Part shown: in pieces, positions 13,815 to 24,313 of the stretch | Numbering within the stretch: the stretch's first letter is position 1 | Layout: each line of letters begins with the position of its first letter | DNA from: Xylaria sp. FL1777 | Lineage: Eukaryota; Ascomycota; Sordariomycetes; Xylariales; Xylariaceae | Length of the DNA: 64,000 bases | Direction of reading: 5' to 3' | Assembly: GCA_022578965.1 (NCBI GenBank) | Contig: MU400665.1 | Location: 34,903 to 98,902 of the forward strand | The notes under the pieces: model-generated | The model's database searches: none | What the model saw: the letters and a program-made list of their open reading frames with translations, nothing else | Told to the model about the DNA's origin: nothing | Made by a program: the position numbers and the translations under genes

Positions 13815-16800
13815 AAGCAAGCTAAAAAAACGTTATATATTTATAAATAACTTTAACTTTTATTATTTATTATAAAACTTAAAAAGCAAAAAAAGCTAAA
13901 AAGCAAATAAATTGTTTAAGTTTATTATATAATAAAATTTTATACTAGTTATTTTTTAAAAAAAAATAATTAAAACAAAGCATAAATAAAAAAGCTTAAT
14001 AATAAACTTAGTATAAATATTTAGCAATTTAGCTATTATTTATTAAAAGGACTTAAAGTAGCTAAGTTTAAATTATAAAGCACTAAAAATTATAATTAAC
14101 TTAAAAATAGCTTTATAAAAATACTTAAAAAAAGCAAAAAAATAAAACTAGCTTAAATTAAATAAAAGAAAACAGCTATATAAATAAAAGCTATTATTAT
14201 AAAAACGTATATGTTATATATATTTAGTAACTTAAATAATACTTTTAACTTTTTAATTTAATACTTAATAAAAATAATAAATAAAATAACGTTTAAAAAA
14301 ATAGTAAAAAAAAAACATTAAGTATTACTTTAGTAGTTTTTAAAAGTAGTTAAAACAAAAAAAAAAGCAAAAAAAGCATACTATAAATTTTAAAGCAAAA
14401 AAACTAAAGCAGCATAACAAGCTTTTTTTAAAAAAAAAGCCTTTAGTAATAAAGTAAAAAACGCATAAAAATGCAGCTAAAAATAAGCGTTTATAAAAAC
14501 ATTTAAAAGTTTTAAGTTATTATAAAGCTTAGCTAAATAAGCAAAGTTTGCTTATAAGCTAGCTTTAAAAGTTATTATAATTTTATTGCTAAAATAAACA
14601 AAAAATAAGCTGCTTTTTGTTAATATCTTTAAAAAAAAACAGCTTTATTAATAAAATGCTTTTTTTTTTGCACTATTAGCAAACTTATTTAATATACTTA
14701 AAAAAAACCTAATTTATAATAGCTATTATAAATTTATAATTAATATTAATACAAAAAACAAACCTAATATTATTAATATAAAAGTTAACGCTATAAAAAG
14801 CACTAAAAAGTAATTTATTATTTAATAGCTTTTTTAAAGCTTATAAGCTTACTATAGCAAAAAAAATAATAATATTATATATTATTAGCTTTTTATTAAA
14901 GGATTACTTAATATAATTTAAGCAAGCAAAAATAATAGTTATATTTAAACTTAGAAAATTAAAAAAAAACTAAAAAAACAGCTAAAAAGTAATGCTTTAT
15001 TACGCTTATGTATATAATAAAAGAAATGCTAAAAAAAAAGCTATATTACTATATAGCAAAAATAATTAAGCAAAAAAGTTTTTTGTTAAATAACTAAATA
15101 TAAAACAAATAAAACAAGTTAATAAATGCAGCTATTAAACTAATATTAAAAATAATAAAAAAAGCAATTAATAAAAAAAGCATAATATTTTTACTATAGC
15201 TAAACATTATAAAAGCTTTTAATTTTATTAATAAAAAAAAATAATATATATTTTATAGTAAAAAAGCTTTTTTTTTTAATAATTATATAAGTAAACTTTT
15301 TATATTAGATTATATAGTGCATTTTTGCTTTAATAAAGCAGGATTTTAGCTAATAGCATTAAAAGCTAAAGTTTTTTAAAGGTTTTTGCATTTTTTTTTT
15401 TTTATATATATTTTAATACTTTATAATAACTTTATAATGCACTAAAAGTTAATCATAGTTAGCTTTATTAATAATATTAACTTTATTATAGCAAACTTAA
15501 ATATAAAATAAAACTGCAAAACTTTAAAAATAGTATAAAAAACATATAAAAACTAAATAAAACAACATAAAATAAAATTTATACTATAAAAAAGCAAATT
15601 AATGCATTTTTTTAGTAATAAAATAATGCTTATATAAATAATATACTTTTTTAACGTAATAGTACACTTAAAAAACAGCACAAAGTTTTTAAAAATATAA
15701 TTTAATAAAAACATAAAGTAAAAGAAATATTTAATAAAACTTAAAAAAAAACTAAGCATTTAATTATATATAGTAATTAAGCTATAAAACTTTATATAAA
15801 GCAATAATATAAAAGAATAAAGCAAATATATATTATAATAATATAAAGCACTTTAGTTTATAATATAATAATTTAGTATAAAAACTTTAAAAAAAATAAA
15901 GCAAAAAACATTATTAATTTACTATTAATAATTTAAAATAAATGTTTTAAGCATATAGTTAAAGTTTTTAAAGCAATTAAAATAAAGCATTTAAAAACTA
16001 AAATCAGAATTCTTTTTATTAATTTATGTTTTAATAATAAAGCAGTAATTTATAAGCATTATTTAAAAAGCTTAGTAATTAAAAAGTTAATTTAAAAAGC
16101 AATAAAAAAAATTAAAACTTTTATTTAAAATATAAAAGCTTAAAAAGCTAAAAACTAAACAAAAAGCAAGCTTATAAGCAATAATAATAGCATAACTAAA
16201 AAAAACCTAACGTTAGCTTTAAACTTTTAGCTAAAAAAGTAATTAAAGCGAAAAAAACTTAAAATTACACTAAAAAAAAAATAAGCAAATAAAGCAAAAC
16301 TAAAACAAGCAATAATTACTTAGTTATAATTAAACAAAAGCTAAATAAAAATAAAGCATTGAAAAAATATAATAAATTATTAAAATATAAAATAGCTATA
16401 ATTATATAAATATATATTAAAAGAATAAAGCTAAAAGTATTTTTATATAAAAAGAAAGTTTTAAGCTTTTTTATACATTTTTGCAAATATATAAAAAAAA
16501 AAAACCTTTTAATATATAATCTTATATTATAACGTATTAAAAAACAAAAAAAAATAGCTATAAAAAAGCTTTATAGTTAAGCTATTATAAACTAATAAAA
16601 ATTTATAATTAGTTATAAAAAAGCTTAAAGCTGCAAGCATTATTGCAAAATAGCTATTAGTTATTAATAAAATAACAATATATAATAAAACAGTTAAAAT
16701 CAAAAAAAAGAAAAAAAAAGCAAGTAATAAAAAAAAAACTAGCAAAAAAAGCAAAATTACTTTTTTAAAAGTTTTAAAAAACAAAAAAAAAGCTTTTATA

Positions 16801-17045
16801 TATTTTTTAAAAAAGTAAAAAGTTTAAAAGCTTTAAAAAAAAGGTTTTCTGCTTTTTAATTATTACTTTTTATTTAGCAAGCTAATTAGTAAAAACTAGT
16901 TATTATAAGGTAAAAAACCTTTAAAGTAATAGCGTTAACATTATTACATAAGGTTTTTATTTAGCTTTTTATACGGTTTTACTTATAAGTATATAAATAA
17001 AAAAACCACGCTATAAAGCAGCACAGTAGATTATTAATAATAATA
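13815..17045 (+). mobile_element. 5'-truncated inverted LINE copy B
   Basis: Reverse complement of 7088-10320 of copy A. For example, 15553-15759 mirrors 8381-8587 and 16527-16784 mirrors 7340-7606. Similarity stops near 13815, so about 1.9 kb of the 5' end is missing. The 3' end keeps the CCACGCTATAAAGC sequence and the longest TAA run (17033-17053). An intact 3' end with a missing 5' end is what incomplete reverse transcription gives. Confidence 0.65.
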
Positions 17046-17061
17046 ATAATAAATAATATAG

Positions 17062-17171
17062 CAAGTAATAAATAAATAAATTAAATATATAAATTAGCAA
17101 TAATAAATTGCTTATTTATAAATTTTATAATATTATTTATTATAAATAAAAAATTAGCTTTATTAAAAACA
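17062..17171 (+). repeat. 110-bp repeat flanking MITE copy 1
   Basis: Matches 45955-46066 (ATAAATTAGYAATAATAAAT, then TTTATAATATTATTTRTTATAAAT). Here it runs straight into the MITE. At 46 kb the LINE separates the two. Confidence 0.55.
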
Positions 17172-17482
17172 TTAATAAAATAAAGCAATATAATTGCGCA
17201 AAATTTATTATATTACTTTAATTATAAAAAAATAAGTTATAACTTATGTATTTAAGCAATTAAGCTATATATAAATTAAAAATAAAACAATTAATTAAAG
17301 AGCTATTTAATAATATAAATAAAGTAACTATAGTTAATTTTTATTATATTATGCGTGTTAATTAAGTTTATATTTCGAAATTTAGCGCAATATTTATACT
17401 TTTATTTTTATTATATAACTTAGCTTAAACTTACTTTAATTAACTAGTTAGCTTATTTAGCTACTTTATTTTACTTTAATAT
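17172..17482 (+). mobile_element. 310-bp MITE, copy 1
   Basis: Starts TAAAATAAAGCAATATAAT and ends CTTTATTTTACTTTAATA. The ends are imperfect inverted repeats of about 12 bp (TTAAARTAAAG). It shares ATAAGTTATAACTTATGT and the AACTAGTTAGCTTATTTAG tail with four other copies. It has no coding capacity. A TA target is likely, as for Tc1/mariner-type MITEs, but the AT-rich flanks make the duplication unprovable. Confidence 0.6.
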
Positions 17483-17880
17483 AAAAGCCTTTATTTTTTT
17501 TATTTAAGTTTATTTTTAAATATTTATTAGTTAACTAATTTTAGCTTAAAATATAATCCTTTATATTGAATAGTAATAAATATTTTTAGCTAAAAAAAAA
17601 CTACTAAAGTTAAAAAAAAATATGTTTATAAAAATTATTTTTTAAAAAATGCTTTTTAAAAAAGTATATTAAATATAAAAAATTATATTTTAAGCTAAAT
17701 TATTTAAATAATAAATATTTAAAAGTAAACTTATATTAAAAAAATAAAAGCTTTTATATAAAGTTTATTTAGTTTATTAGTTATATTTATATAATATAAA
17801 TAATATAATAATTAATATAATTAATATTATATGTTATTATTTATATTTAATATTAATAAAGTAATTAAATTAAGTAGAAA
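17483..17880. repeat. Degraded relatives of the 53.64-54.1 kb element, inverted pair
   Basis: 17483-17570 matches the right half of the 194-bp unit in direct orientation (TTTTAGCTTAAAATATAATC). 17575-17880 matches the region through 54150 in inverted orientation. The two halves therefore face each other. No gene. Confidence 0.45.
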
Positions 17881-17884
17881 ATAT

Positions 17885-18155
17885 ATTAAATCTTTATTTT
17901 TTAAACTTTTTAATTATATATATATATTAATTTATTTAAAAGTTTTAATTTTATATGTTTATTTATAGCTAATTATAATGCTTAAAATTATAAAATATAT
18001 ACTTAACCTTTTTTAAAAAAAAACTAACTATATTAAACTATTGCGTTTTTTTTTTAATTTTATTGTTTTATTTTATTTTATTTATTATAATATTAATATA
18101 AAGTTTTTTGTTTTCATTATTTTATAGTATAAAAAACCTTTAATTAAAACCACTT
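17885..18155 (+). repeat. Orphan copy of the 371-aa gene's 3' flank
   Basis: Aligns with 60895-61190, immediately downstream of the 371-aa gene's stop (shared TATTAATATAAAGTTTTTTG-like and AAAAAACCTTTAATTA segments). Here it is followed by AT-rich sequence and a palindromic element, not a gene. Confidence 0.5.
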
Positions 18156-18330
18156 TTTTAATGTTTATTAAATACTTTATTTAGTGTTTAAAGCTTATAA
18201 TTATTATTAAATATAAAAGTAAATTAATTAACTAATATTTAATTTAATTTTATAGTTTTTTAACTTTAAATAACTTTTTAAATAATATAGTTAATTAAAT
18301 TTAAACCTGCATTTTATTATTTTATATTAT

Positions 18331-18808
18331 ATAATATAGTTTATATTTAAGTAATATATTTAAATAAATAACACATTTAGCTTAATATATTATTATATAT
18401 AATATTATATTAAAAGTTTATATTTTACTTTTAAATAACTTAGTTAAAAAATCGAAAAAATACAATAGTTGTTTTATTATATTTTTTATTATATAATTTA
18501 CTTAAAACAACTTTTTTTTATTAAATAGCTATTCTTTTAAGCATATATTTAAAAAAAAAACAAAATTATAAGCATTATTTTAACGTACTTTTTAATATAT
18601 TAAAGCTATTTAATAAAGCAAAGTTATTTTAAGTAAATTATATAATTATAATTATAATAAAATAACCTTTATATTTTTTCGATTTTTTTTTTTGCTAACT
18701 TATTTAAAAGTGAAATATGTAGCTTTATATAAAAAGTTATTTAAAATAGTACGCTAAGCAAAGTGTGCTGCTTGCTTAGATGTGCTGCTTATATGTGAAC
18801 CACATTAA
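18331..18808. mobile_element. RIP-degraded palindromic element (family of 57779-58262)
   Basis: The inner arms ACTTTTAAATAACTTAG and TAACTTATTTAAAAGTGAA, the right end AGTACGCTAAGC and the outer GTGAACCACATTA correspond in order and spacing to the element at 57.8 kb. It is more mutated than that copy, particularly in the left half. Confidence 0.55.
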
Positions 18809-18819
18809 TAATTTGGTCT

Positions 18820-19237
18820 TTAATTTACAAACAAGCATTGCTCACGAGGCCTTAATGACTTACACTGTTGTAAACAGTATGTCTTAAACTTGTAGCACAA
18901 TTTGTTAAACGAACTTTGATAACCTATAACGTTGTTGATATCCTGTCTTACATTCCTAGACATGCATATCCATGACGTGGTATTTGGTGTTGTTGAATCA
19001 ACGATCAGGTTCTTGGCCATATGCTGATCCATTTTATTCTCAAGGATAACCTCACTTGATCTCCCACGTACATTACGAGGTACTGTCAGAGACCTGAACA
19101 GCACTTATTAATCATCTCACATGTTAGTTTTCTTACAGCTTTATAACTACAACAGCCTTATATCGCTGGACATATAAAGGAGCTGTTGACCCTGCGGTTG
19201 AATTTCTTCTCCTTTCCCTTCTTATGCATTGAAATCG
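18820..19237 (-). pseudogene. Possible 3' part of a spliced gene, Cys-containing, unknown
   Basis: A minus-strand frame of 94 codons without an ATG ends at 18820. Upstream, a 43-nt intron-like stretch (19136-19094: GTAAGA donor, ACTAACA branch, TTCAG acceptor) joins it in frame to an open segment 19237-19137 (…APLYVQRYKAVVVIKL). The last 30 residues hold Cys in KLCYKFKTYCLQQCKSLRPR. No start codon is found in this frame because a stop lies at 19240-19238, so either another exon lies upstream or this is a remnant. The frame quality and base composition are normal. I do not recognise it. Confidence in an expressed gene is low. Confidence 0.3.
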
Positions 19238-19285
19238 TTAATCCCATTCCCCTACGCATATTATTTCTGGAATATCACAGCTTCA

Positions 19286-19492
19286 TTACCAATTCATCAC
19301 TACGGTACAATACAAGAATCTCTGTCCCAGGGCTGAACTGCAACTCATGGGGAGCGTAACAACATTTGTTGTAATCCTGGCCAGGGCGCTTCCTGTGATG
19401 TTGGGGTTTAGCCTTGGGAAGGGGAGGTATTCCACGTTGAACCGGCCCAACCTCAGTATCTCCTTTATCCACATTTCTTCATCCCATCTCAT
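19286..19492 (-). pseudogene. Short coding-like frame, unknown
   Basis: 68 codons from an ATG at 19492, overlapped by a second frame of 65 codons in another phase (19275-19472), so the true phase is uncertain. It lies upstream of, and on the same strand as, the 18820-19237 frame and could be an earlier exon or decayed part of the same gene. No domain recognised. Confidence 0.2.
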
Positions 19493-19610
19493 CGAACTCT
19501 TCCATCAGTTCTTTTCTTAATGGATATTCTTATCCCTGTTACGATATCGGACACAACATAATAGCAATTACTTGCCTGTCAGTGGTCCACGGCTAGTTCC
19601 TTAGCAACCT

Positions 19611-19681
19611 AGCAACCATTTGTACTTCAGCAACCATTCGCACTCCAGCACCCATTCGCCCTCCAGCAACCATGGCACTCC
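19611..19681 (+). repeat. 18-bp minisatellite, four copies
   Basis: Units start AGCAACCATT at 19611, 19629, 19647 (AGCACCCATT) and 19665, with period 18 (the last unit is 17). Degenerate echoes (GCGACCATTCG, GCGACTATTCG) follow at 19748-19785. Being a multiple of three, the minus strand reads a hexapeptide repeat (MVAxxx or EWLLxx depending on frame), but no long frame contains it. Confidence 0.65.
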
Positions 19682-19854
19682 AGCAAAGATTTTTCTCACC
19701 GGTAGTTATCTACACCGATTTACTCTTCTTGCGCCTCAAACAGCTCCGCGACCATTCGCTCTTGAGATATCGCGACTATTCGCGCATCTCGTCTGCTAAT
19801 CATACTCTGGTAACGACCTCAGTATCTCATCGGCTACTCACATATCCTTCTTAG
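19672..19854 (+). CDS. Possible 60-aa small ORF
   Basis: ATG in a strong context (AACCATGG) at the last minisatellite unit, 60 codons, Arg/Leu-rich, no signal peptide. Length and composition are near what chance allows in GC-normal DNA. Listed because it is one of the few ATG-started frames in the island. Confidence 0.15.
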   Translation: MALQQRFFSPVVIYTDLLFLRLKQLRDHSLLRYRDYSRISSANHTLVTTSVSHRLLTYPS

Positions 19855-20559
19855 CCACAACCTGCATTTCGGTAGTCATCCAATCCCACCTCCAGTCAAC
19901 TCCCTTCTAAACAGTCAACCCAGGGGCCGTCCAGGTCAACCTTCGAAGGAGACCCTCTCGGCCAGAAGTAAAACCACAAATACATCACCCCCCGAATAAA
20001 ATAACCACTCCCAACCCTTTGTCACCAACCCCCATGGGATTTCGCCCGGCTGATAGCTATCTATCTGCTCTGCCGCCCATCATCTCATCTGATTCCGACA
20101 ATAGAGCCTGGCCACTCAATGGAGTAGCCAACCAACCTACCCTCCCTAGAGTAGGCCCCATGCATTCAGTTTTCCATTCATCAGTCATCAGTCTCCACTC
20201 ATGCCAACCCTTCAAGTTATTACCATGGTCATCGAAACCCACACTCATACATATACACATATATATGTAAGCTTCTTGAGCGCATACATAGCACGGAGTA
20301 GCTAACCGGGCTCTGTTTGCGCTCGAGGGTCTATATATCTATATAGGTATATGTAGGGCGAGAGATTGTGGTGTGTTGTGTCGTGCTTCTTGATCCTCGT
20401 GCCGACACGGCCGTGCTAGCTCCGATCCAGCGTTAGGAAGGAGGCCCTCTCTGTCTGGACAATCGCGCTGTGGTTATCCCTACACTCACGCACTCCCAGT
20501 TCGAGTGAATCCTGCTGCCTCTTGTGTTGGTTACCAGCTTCATATCGAGGATACACAAG

Positions 20560-20769
20560 ATGGTAGCGGTCTCGATCGCGTTCCACAGCAGCTCCGTTCG
20601 CTCGACTTTGTCCTACTCTACACCCATGTTCCTGCTGCTGATGATCATCTTATTATTCTTGGTCTTCAACTTGCTTCACCAGGTGGCGTCGACGGTCTTC
20701 CACCCCCACGCAGCGATGACGCTAAGGGGAAAAAAAAAGGAAAAACCAAAGGTGCCTGGTTCAAAATAA
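20560..20769 (+). CDS. Possible 69-aa single-pass membrane protein
   Basis: The ATG at 20560 has a good context (CAAGATGG). It lies about 220 bp downstream of a TATA-rich stretch (20325-20352) and a C/T-rich leader. Residues 25-42 are strongly hydrophobic (MFLLLMIILLFLVFNLL), followed by a basic, lysine-rich tail. The codons are G/C-ending, unlike chance AT sequence. An overlapping frame (20505-20810, non-ATG start) stays open past an A9 run at about 20730, so a frameshift there is possible. No family recognised. Confidence 0.3.
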   Translation: MVAVSIAFHSSSVRSTLSYSTPMFLLLMIILLFLVFNLLHQVASTVFHPHAAMTLRGKKKEKPKVPGSK

Positions 20770-20819
20770 CACGCGTTGGTATTCGTCCTCCAAGCATCAA
20801 ATGTAAATAGGGCCTCAAC

Positions 20820-21080
20820 GAACGGTCCTATATGATTGTTTTTCCGGCCGCCCGCGCTGTTCTGGCTCTCCTGTTCCCCCTCTCACTCAGGTCTACCTCA
20901 TGCCTACTAAGAACCATAATTCCCGAAAGCGCTACCAGGTGGGCCTCAATCAAGGTTTACTAGATAGTAGGCCGGGCTGCGGGGTCTGTAGGCCTTTGGG
21001 ACTTCCAGATCGTTCGTAGGGATTGAATCTGAGGTTTCACCAAAGTCTTGTGGAGGGCATTAGGGCTTGGAAAGAACTTT
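20820..21080 (-). pseudogene. Decayed coding-like sequence
   Basis: On the minus strand, open stretches in different phases (for example ALHKTLVKPQIQSLRTIW near 21000, then IEAHLVALSGIMVLSRHEVD near 20920) are interrupted by stops. They follow the two frames above on the same strand, so they may be downstream exons or a degraded gene. No identity. Confidence 0.2.
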
Positions 21081-21140
21081 CCTGGGACTTAACATTTGCG
21101 AGTCCAGGATGAGGATTGCCTCCGAGCCCTTGCTCAGCAC

Positions 21141-21305
21141 TTACGAAGGAATAATCGACGGCTTCCTAGAGGTCATCTTCTCGGTACAATACATGTTGTA
21201 ATAGTGGCGCAAGGCGGAAGTGCTGACGCCTTTGGGTAAAATGATCGTCTTGCCGTGATACTCAATAAAAAATTCACAGAGCTTGAAGATGAGACTTCGT
21301 TTCAT
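21141..21305 (-). pseudogene. 54-codon continuation frame ending at a splice-donor-like site
   Basis: Starts ATG at 21305, overlapping the stop of the preceding frame, and reads as a protein-like segment (FFIEYHGKTIILPKGVSTSA, then LRHYYNMYCTEK). It runs into GTAAGT at 21144, a perfect fungal donor. Candidate acceptors (CCCAG at 21082, CTCAG near 21027) lead to short further frames. This is either the end of a spliced gene or decayed remains. I cannot name the family. Confidence 0.3.
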
Positions 21306-21694
21306 CGTCTGTTCGGCTGGACATGGGCCAGGTCGCTTCCTACCCGTCCCGCTGAGAAATGGACCTCCAGAGGAGCTACACCTTGAGCTTGGGCTGGGTA
21401 TTTACGGCAACAAAGCTGAGGAACGATATGTGCAGATTTTATGACTAGGCCTGTTTTGTGCCCCAGCCACCGAGAACCACCTATCAGACCAGTAGCGCAC
21501 CTTGGTAGGCCCGTTGCAGGGATCGCTTTGCGGACCTCATTCGTGACCGGCCGGGCGTTTTCTTCCGGAATGATGGGCTCGGGCAAGTTGTCGTACAGTT
21601 CATCTACACATTTGTGGAGAGGCATACTGCGGTACAGTGTTGAGGAAAGTGTGCGAGGGCGTTTCTTTCTGCGTAGGAGGGCCGTTTGAAGCAC
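21302..21694 (-). pseudogene. 130-codon coding-like frame, upstream half of a broken or spliced gene
   Basis: Minus-strand frame ending in TGA at 21302. Residues 30-55 (CVDELYDNLPEPIIPEEN) look like real protein. The stop overlaps the ATG of the next frame (ATGA), which continues in +1 phase. That pattern suggests a frameshifted gene or a missed intron. No domain recognised. Confidence 0.3.
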
Positions 21695-21699
21695 CCCTT

Positions 21700-22330
21700 T
21701 ACTTTGTTCTTGATAAAATCAAAGCTATAGCTCTAGGACCTCTAGACACTAAAGCAGTGTTTTAATAGATCATATTTAACAAGCGATGCAAGAGTTTGTA
21801 ATCATTAAGCCAGCTAGGGGAGTTCGGGTTAGGTGCAAAGGGTAGAGCGCCGGGGCGTTCTATATTACTAAGGTCGTAAAACCTTACATTGTCGAAGCAG
21901 TCACAGTCATGAAATACATATTAATAATCGTCGCAGTCTCAGGGTAAGGGCAATAATAGAATCTGTCCCATAAGCGGAGCGCAAGACAAGGTGTTCTCAG
22001 CATGTATAAGGCAGACGCTAACATCATAGCAGACATCTTAAACGGTGAGGTATTGCTGGTATTAATTAATAGATGCTAGCAAAACCTAGAGATGATGCCA
22101 CAGCTAAGAAAGCGCGTAACGTTCTAAAAAAGGTATCAGGAAGTAATGTTTTACACTTAAGTGCAGCTTAAGCTCTAGTAATATTTTTAAATCTTTAATT
22201 ACTTTAAAATTAATAATAAAAGTTAATATATTTAAACTTTATGCTAATATAAGCTTAAATAACTTTATATGTTTAATTAAAGAAAATTATAAAGCATAGC
22301 TTAATAATAAAACATTCTATGTTGCTTTAC
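21700..22330 (+). other. Transition zone, partly RIP-mutated coding remnants
   Basis: GC falls steadily from normal to AT-rich across this interval. Short coding-like pieces appear on the plus strand, such as MYKADANIIADILNGEVL at 22002 and MLAKPRDDATAKKARNVLKK at 22072. They end at TAA/TAG codons of the kind RIP makes from CAA/CAG. I read it as the edge of a RIP-affected element or gene running into the island. No identity. Confidence 0.3.
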
Positions 22331-22431
22331 TTATAAGTATTTTGTGGTTAATATTAATGAGTAATTCTGGTTTGTTCCCGGGCATTTAGGAAACCTGCCC
22401 TGTCTTCTGTTATTCTTCAACTCTGGCTTGT

Positions 22432-23466
22432 CTACAGTTCCTGATCCTCCAAATTTGCACCGTCTAAAACCACAATTCGCCTAGTAAGCCAATAATGAAG
22501 AAATTCAACGGCATACCGCTCATGCGACGCCCAATCGTCCCCCCAATCCCGGATCCCCCGTTTCCTATGCTCAGCGCCGTATCGCGCCACCAACACCTGC
22601 CAGTACAAAATGTTTTCAGTGATCTTGTCGAGGTTATTGCCCACCTCTTCTAGCGGCCAGGGCTGAGATGGGACCGGCTGGGGAGTCAGGAGGACTAGTT
22701 GCGATGACGAGGAGATAATTTGTGAGTGGTCGACCGGGATGTGAGTTGGGGGATCTGTGGATCTGGTACTGCTATGCTTTTCCGTTGCATCTTCATAACC
22801 TGCTGAGAGGAAATAGGAATTCCCCGTCATGTTAGCAAATATAGCAGGGGACGGAAAGTATTCGTGTACATTTAGAACAAATCAAAGAGAAGGAGGGCAA
22901 AGGGAGACAAAAACAGAGAAAGAAAAAAAAGGAGAAACAGGGTTGGATAAAGCATCTGACAATGCGATACCCTGTTCGTGCCTACCTTTACCATTATTCT
23001 CGCCAGCCTGCTCCAGTGGCTGTAAGTGTGAGTCACCACCAACACCACCATCACGATCCTCTTGTAATTCCGCCGGTGAACCACCACCTTGGTCGTCATC
23101 CTTGTCATGGGGACGAGTGTCCAAGTAATGCTGCGCGACGATTTCATAGGCAGCACGTACTTCAGGTATGGCCCGGAGCTGCGCCAGGCCTTGATCTGTG
23201 CCATATGTAGCGGCCACTCTCCTCATCAAGAACCCAGTTGACGGTGTCGTGGTGTCCGTTGTGGCTGTGGCGTGGGACAGGATGGATGGTGGAGGAGGTG
23301 GGAGGAGGGAGCGCTGAGTGCGTTGTTTGCTGTTGGTGCGATGCTCCAGATGACTGCGATTCTGGTCATTATGATTTTGGTCTTGAGCATAAGCTACCTG
23401 ATGAGCGGTTGACAGAGGAGTCAACGGTGGATTATTGGTGGTAAGAGGAGGATGGAGAGGATTCAT
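22432..23466 (-). CDS. Two-exon gene, unknown 281-aa protein (paralogue of the 61.25-62.37 kb gene)
   Basis: Exon 1 runs 23466-22992 (ATG at 23466) and exon 2 runs 22802-22432, joined across a phase-1 intron. The joined length is 846 nt, giving 281 residues plus stop, with no stop inside. The N-terminal third is rich in Pro, Thr, Asn and Gln with a five-proline run (about residues 56-60). Residues 80-120 look folded (RRVAATYG, then EVRAAYEIVAQHYLDTRP). A D/G-rich linker follows, then a C-terminal block: YWQVLVARYGAEHRKRG at 225-241 and EFLHYWLTRRIVVLDG at 258-273. This block aligns with the C-terminus of the 371-aa protein. There is no signal peptide or membrane segment, so it is probably intracellular. 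Base composition is normal and lacks RIP damage, while AT-rich DNA begins within about 100 bp on both sides. I do not recognise the family and give no function. Confidence 0.72.
22803..22991 (-). other. Spliceosomal intron in the 281-aa gene
   Basis: Read on the minus strand, the donor is GTAAAG at 22991, a branch-like GCTAACA lies about 30 nt before the acceptor, and the acceptor is CTCTCAG ending at 22803. Length is 189 nt. It joins the two frames exactly, G plus CA giving an Ala codon. A second donor six bases downstream (GTAGGC at 22985) and a second CAG acceptor three bases on (exon start 22799) would also keep frame, so the exact junction may vary by one to three residues. Without the intron, exon 1 reads on into a low-quality tail and exon 2 lacks the N-terminal half. 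Confidence 0.7.
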
Positions 23467-23518
23467 GGTGTTCGTTGTAGATGATAATGGTTAAAGAAAA
23501 GTAAGCATACCTTTAAAT

Positions 23519-24313
23519 ATTTATCTTAAGTGCTTTAAAGTAAAATAGTCTTTGTGTTTATACTTCTTTAGCTATATTACTGCTTTATTAATTATAACCC
23601 TTTTTATTTTTTTTAATATAAACTAAGAATTTTAATTTAAAGCAATTATATAAATTTTTTTATTTATATATTTATTTAAAAAATAATAAACTATAATTTA
23701 TTTATATAATAACTTTAAATTTATTTAAAGTTATAATAAAAAGTTTAATTTTATATATTAATAATAAATTATAATAAATATATAAAAATATTAACATTAA
23801 ATTATAATTAAAGCTATAATGTTTATTAGTTTTAAAAAATAGCTTTTATTATAAACTATAATTAATAATTAATTAAAGCTATAAATATAGAAAATAATTA
23901 ATATATTAAAAAAGCTTAAAATTTAATAACGTTTTTAAAAAGCTAATATTTAAACAGAATTTAAAAAAAAAACAATGTAAATTATAATATTATTAATGTT
24001 TTTATATTTTAAAACAAGTTTTTTATTTATTTAAATAATAAATGTTTATTAAATTTAATTTTAAAGTATTTAAAGCTTTTAATAAAAGTTTTTATTAAGT
24101 TAAAAATGTTTAAAATATATAATAAATTAAAAAATTACTTTTTTTTTTTTTAGTTTTAAATTTAAAATATATTTTTATCTTTTATTGCTTTTTTTTTTAA
24201 TTATTTTTACAAATTAATAAATTAAGCATAAGTTTTATCATATAATTAAAGCTAATTTATTATTTTTTTATATTATTAAAGCATATATAATTATAGCTTT
24301 ATTATTAAATATA
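23519..24313 (+). repeat. Direct repeat, copy 1 (upstream of the 281-aa gene)
   Basis: Begins at the conserved box and runs about 795 bp to the MITE. It aligns with 24680-25745 through shared segments such as AAACTATAATTTATTTATAT and AAGCTAATATTTAAA. Both copies are AT-degraded, and copy 1 more strongly. Confidence 0.6.
23521..23545 (-). promoter_or_regulatory. Conserved box upstream of the 281-aa gene
   Basis: The plus-strand core GTGCTTTAAAGTAAAA, preceded by TTATCTTAA, lies 55 bp upstream of the ATG at 23466. The same box stands 33 bp upstream of the paralogue's ATG and at two gene-less sites. It may be a promoter/5'-UTR element or the terminal sequence of a mobile module. The sequence alone does not decide. 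Confidence 0.5.

Noticed and set aside
22829..23444. Plus-strand frames (22829-23128, 22962-23210, 23238-23444) and a minus frame 22872-23204
   Set aside because: They overlap exon 1 and the intron of the 281-aa gene in other phases. The spliced model explains the region better.
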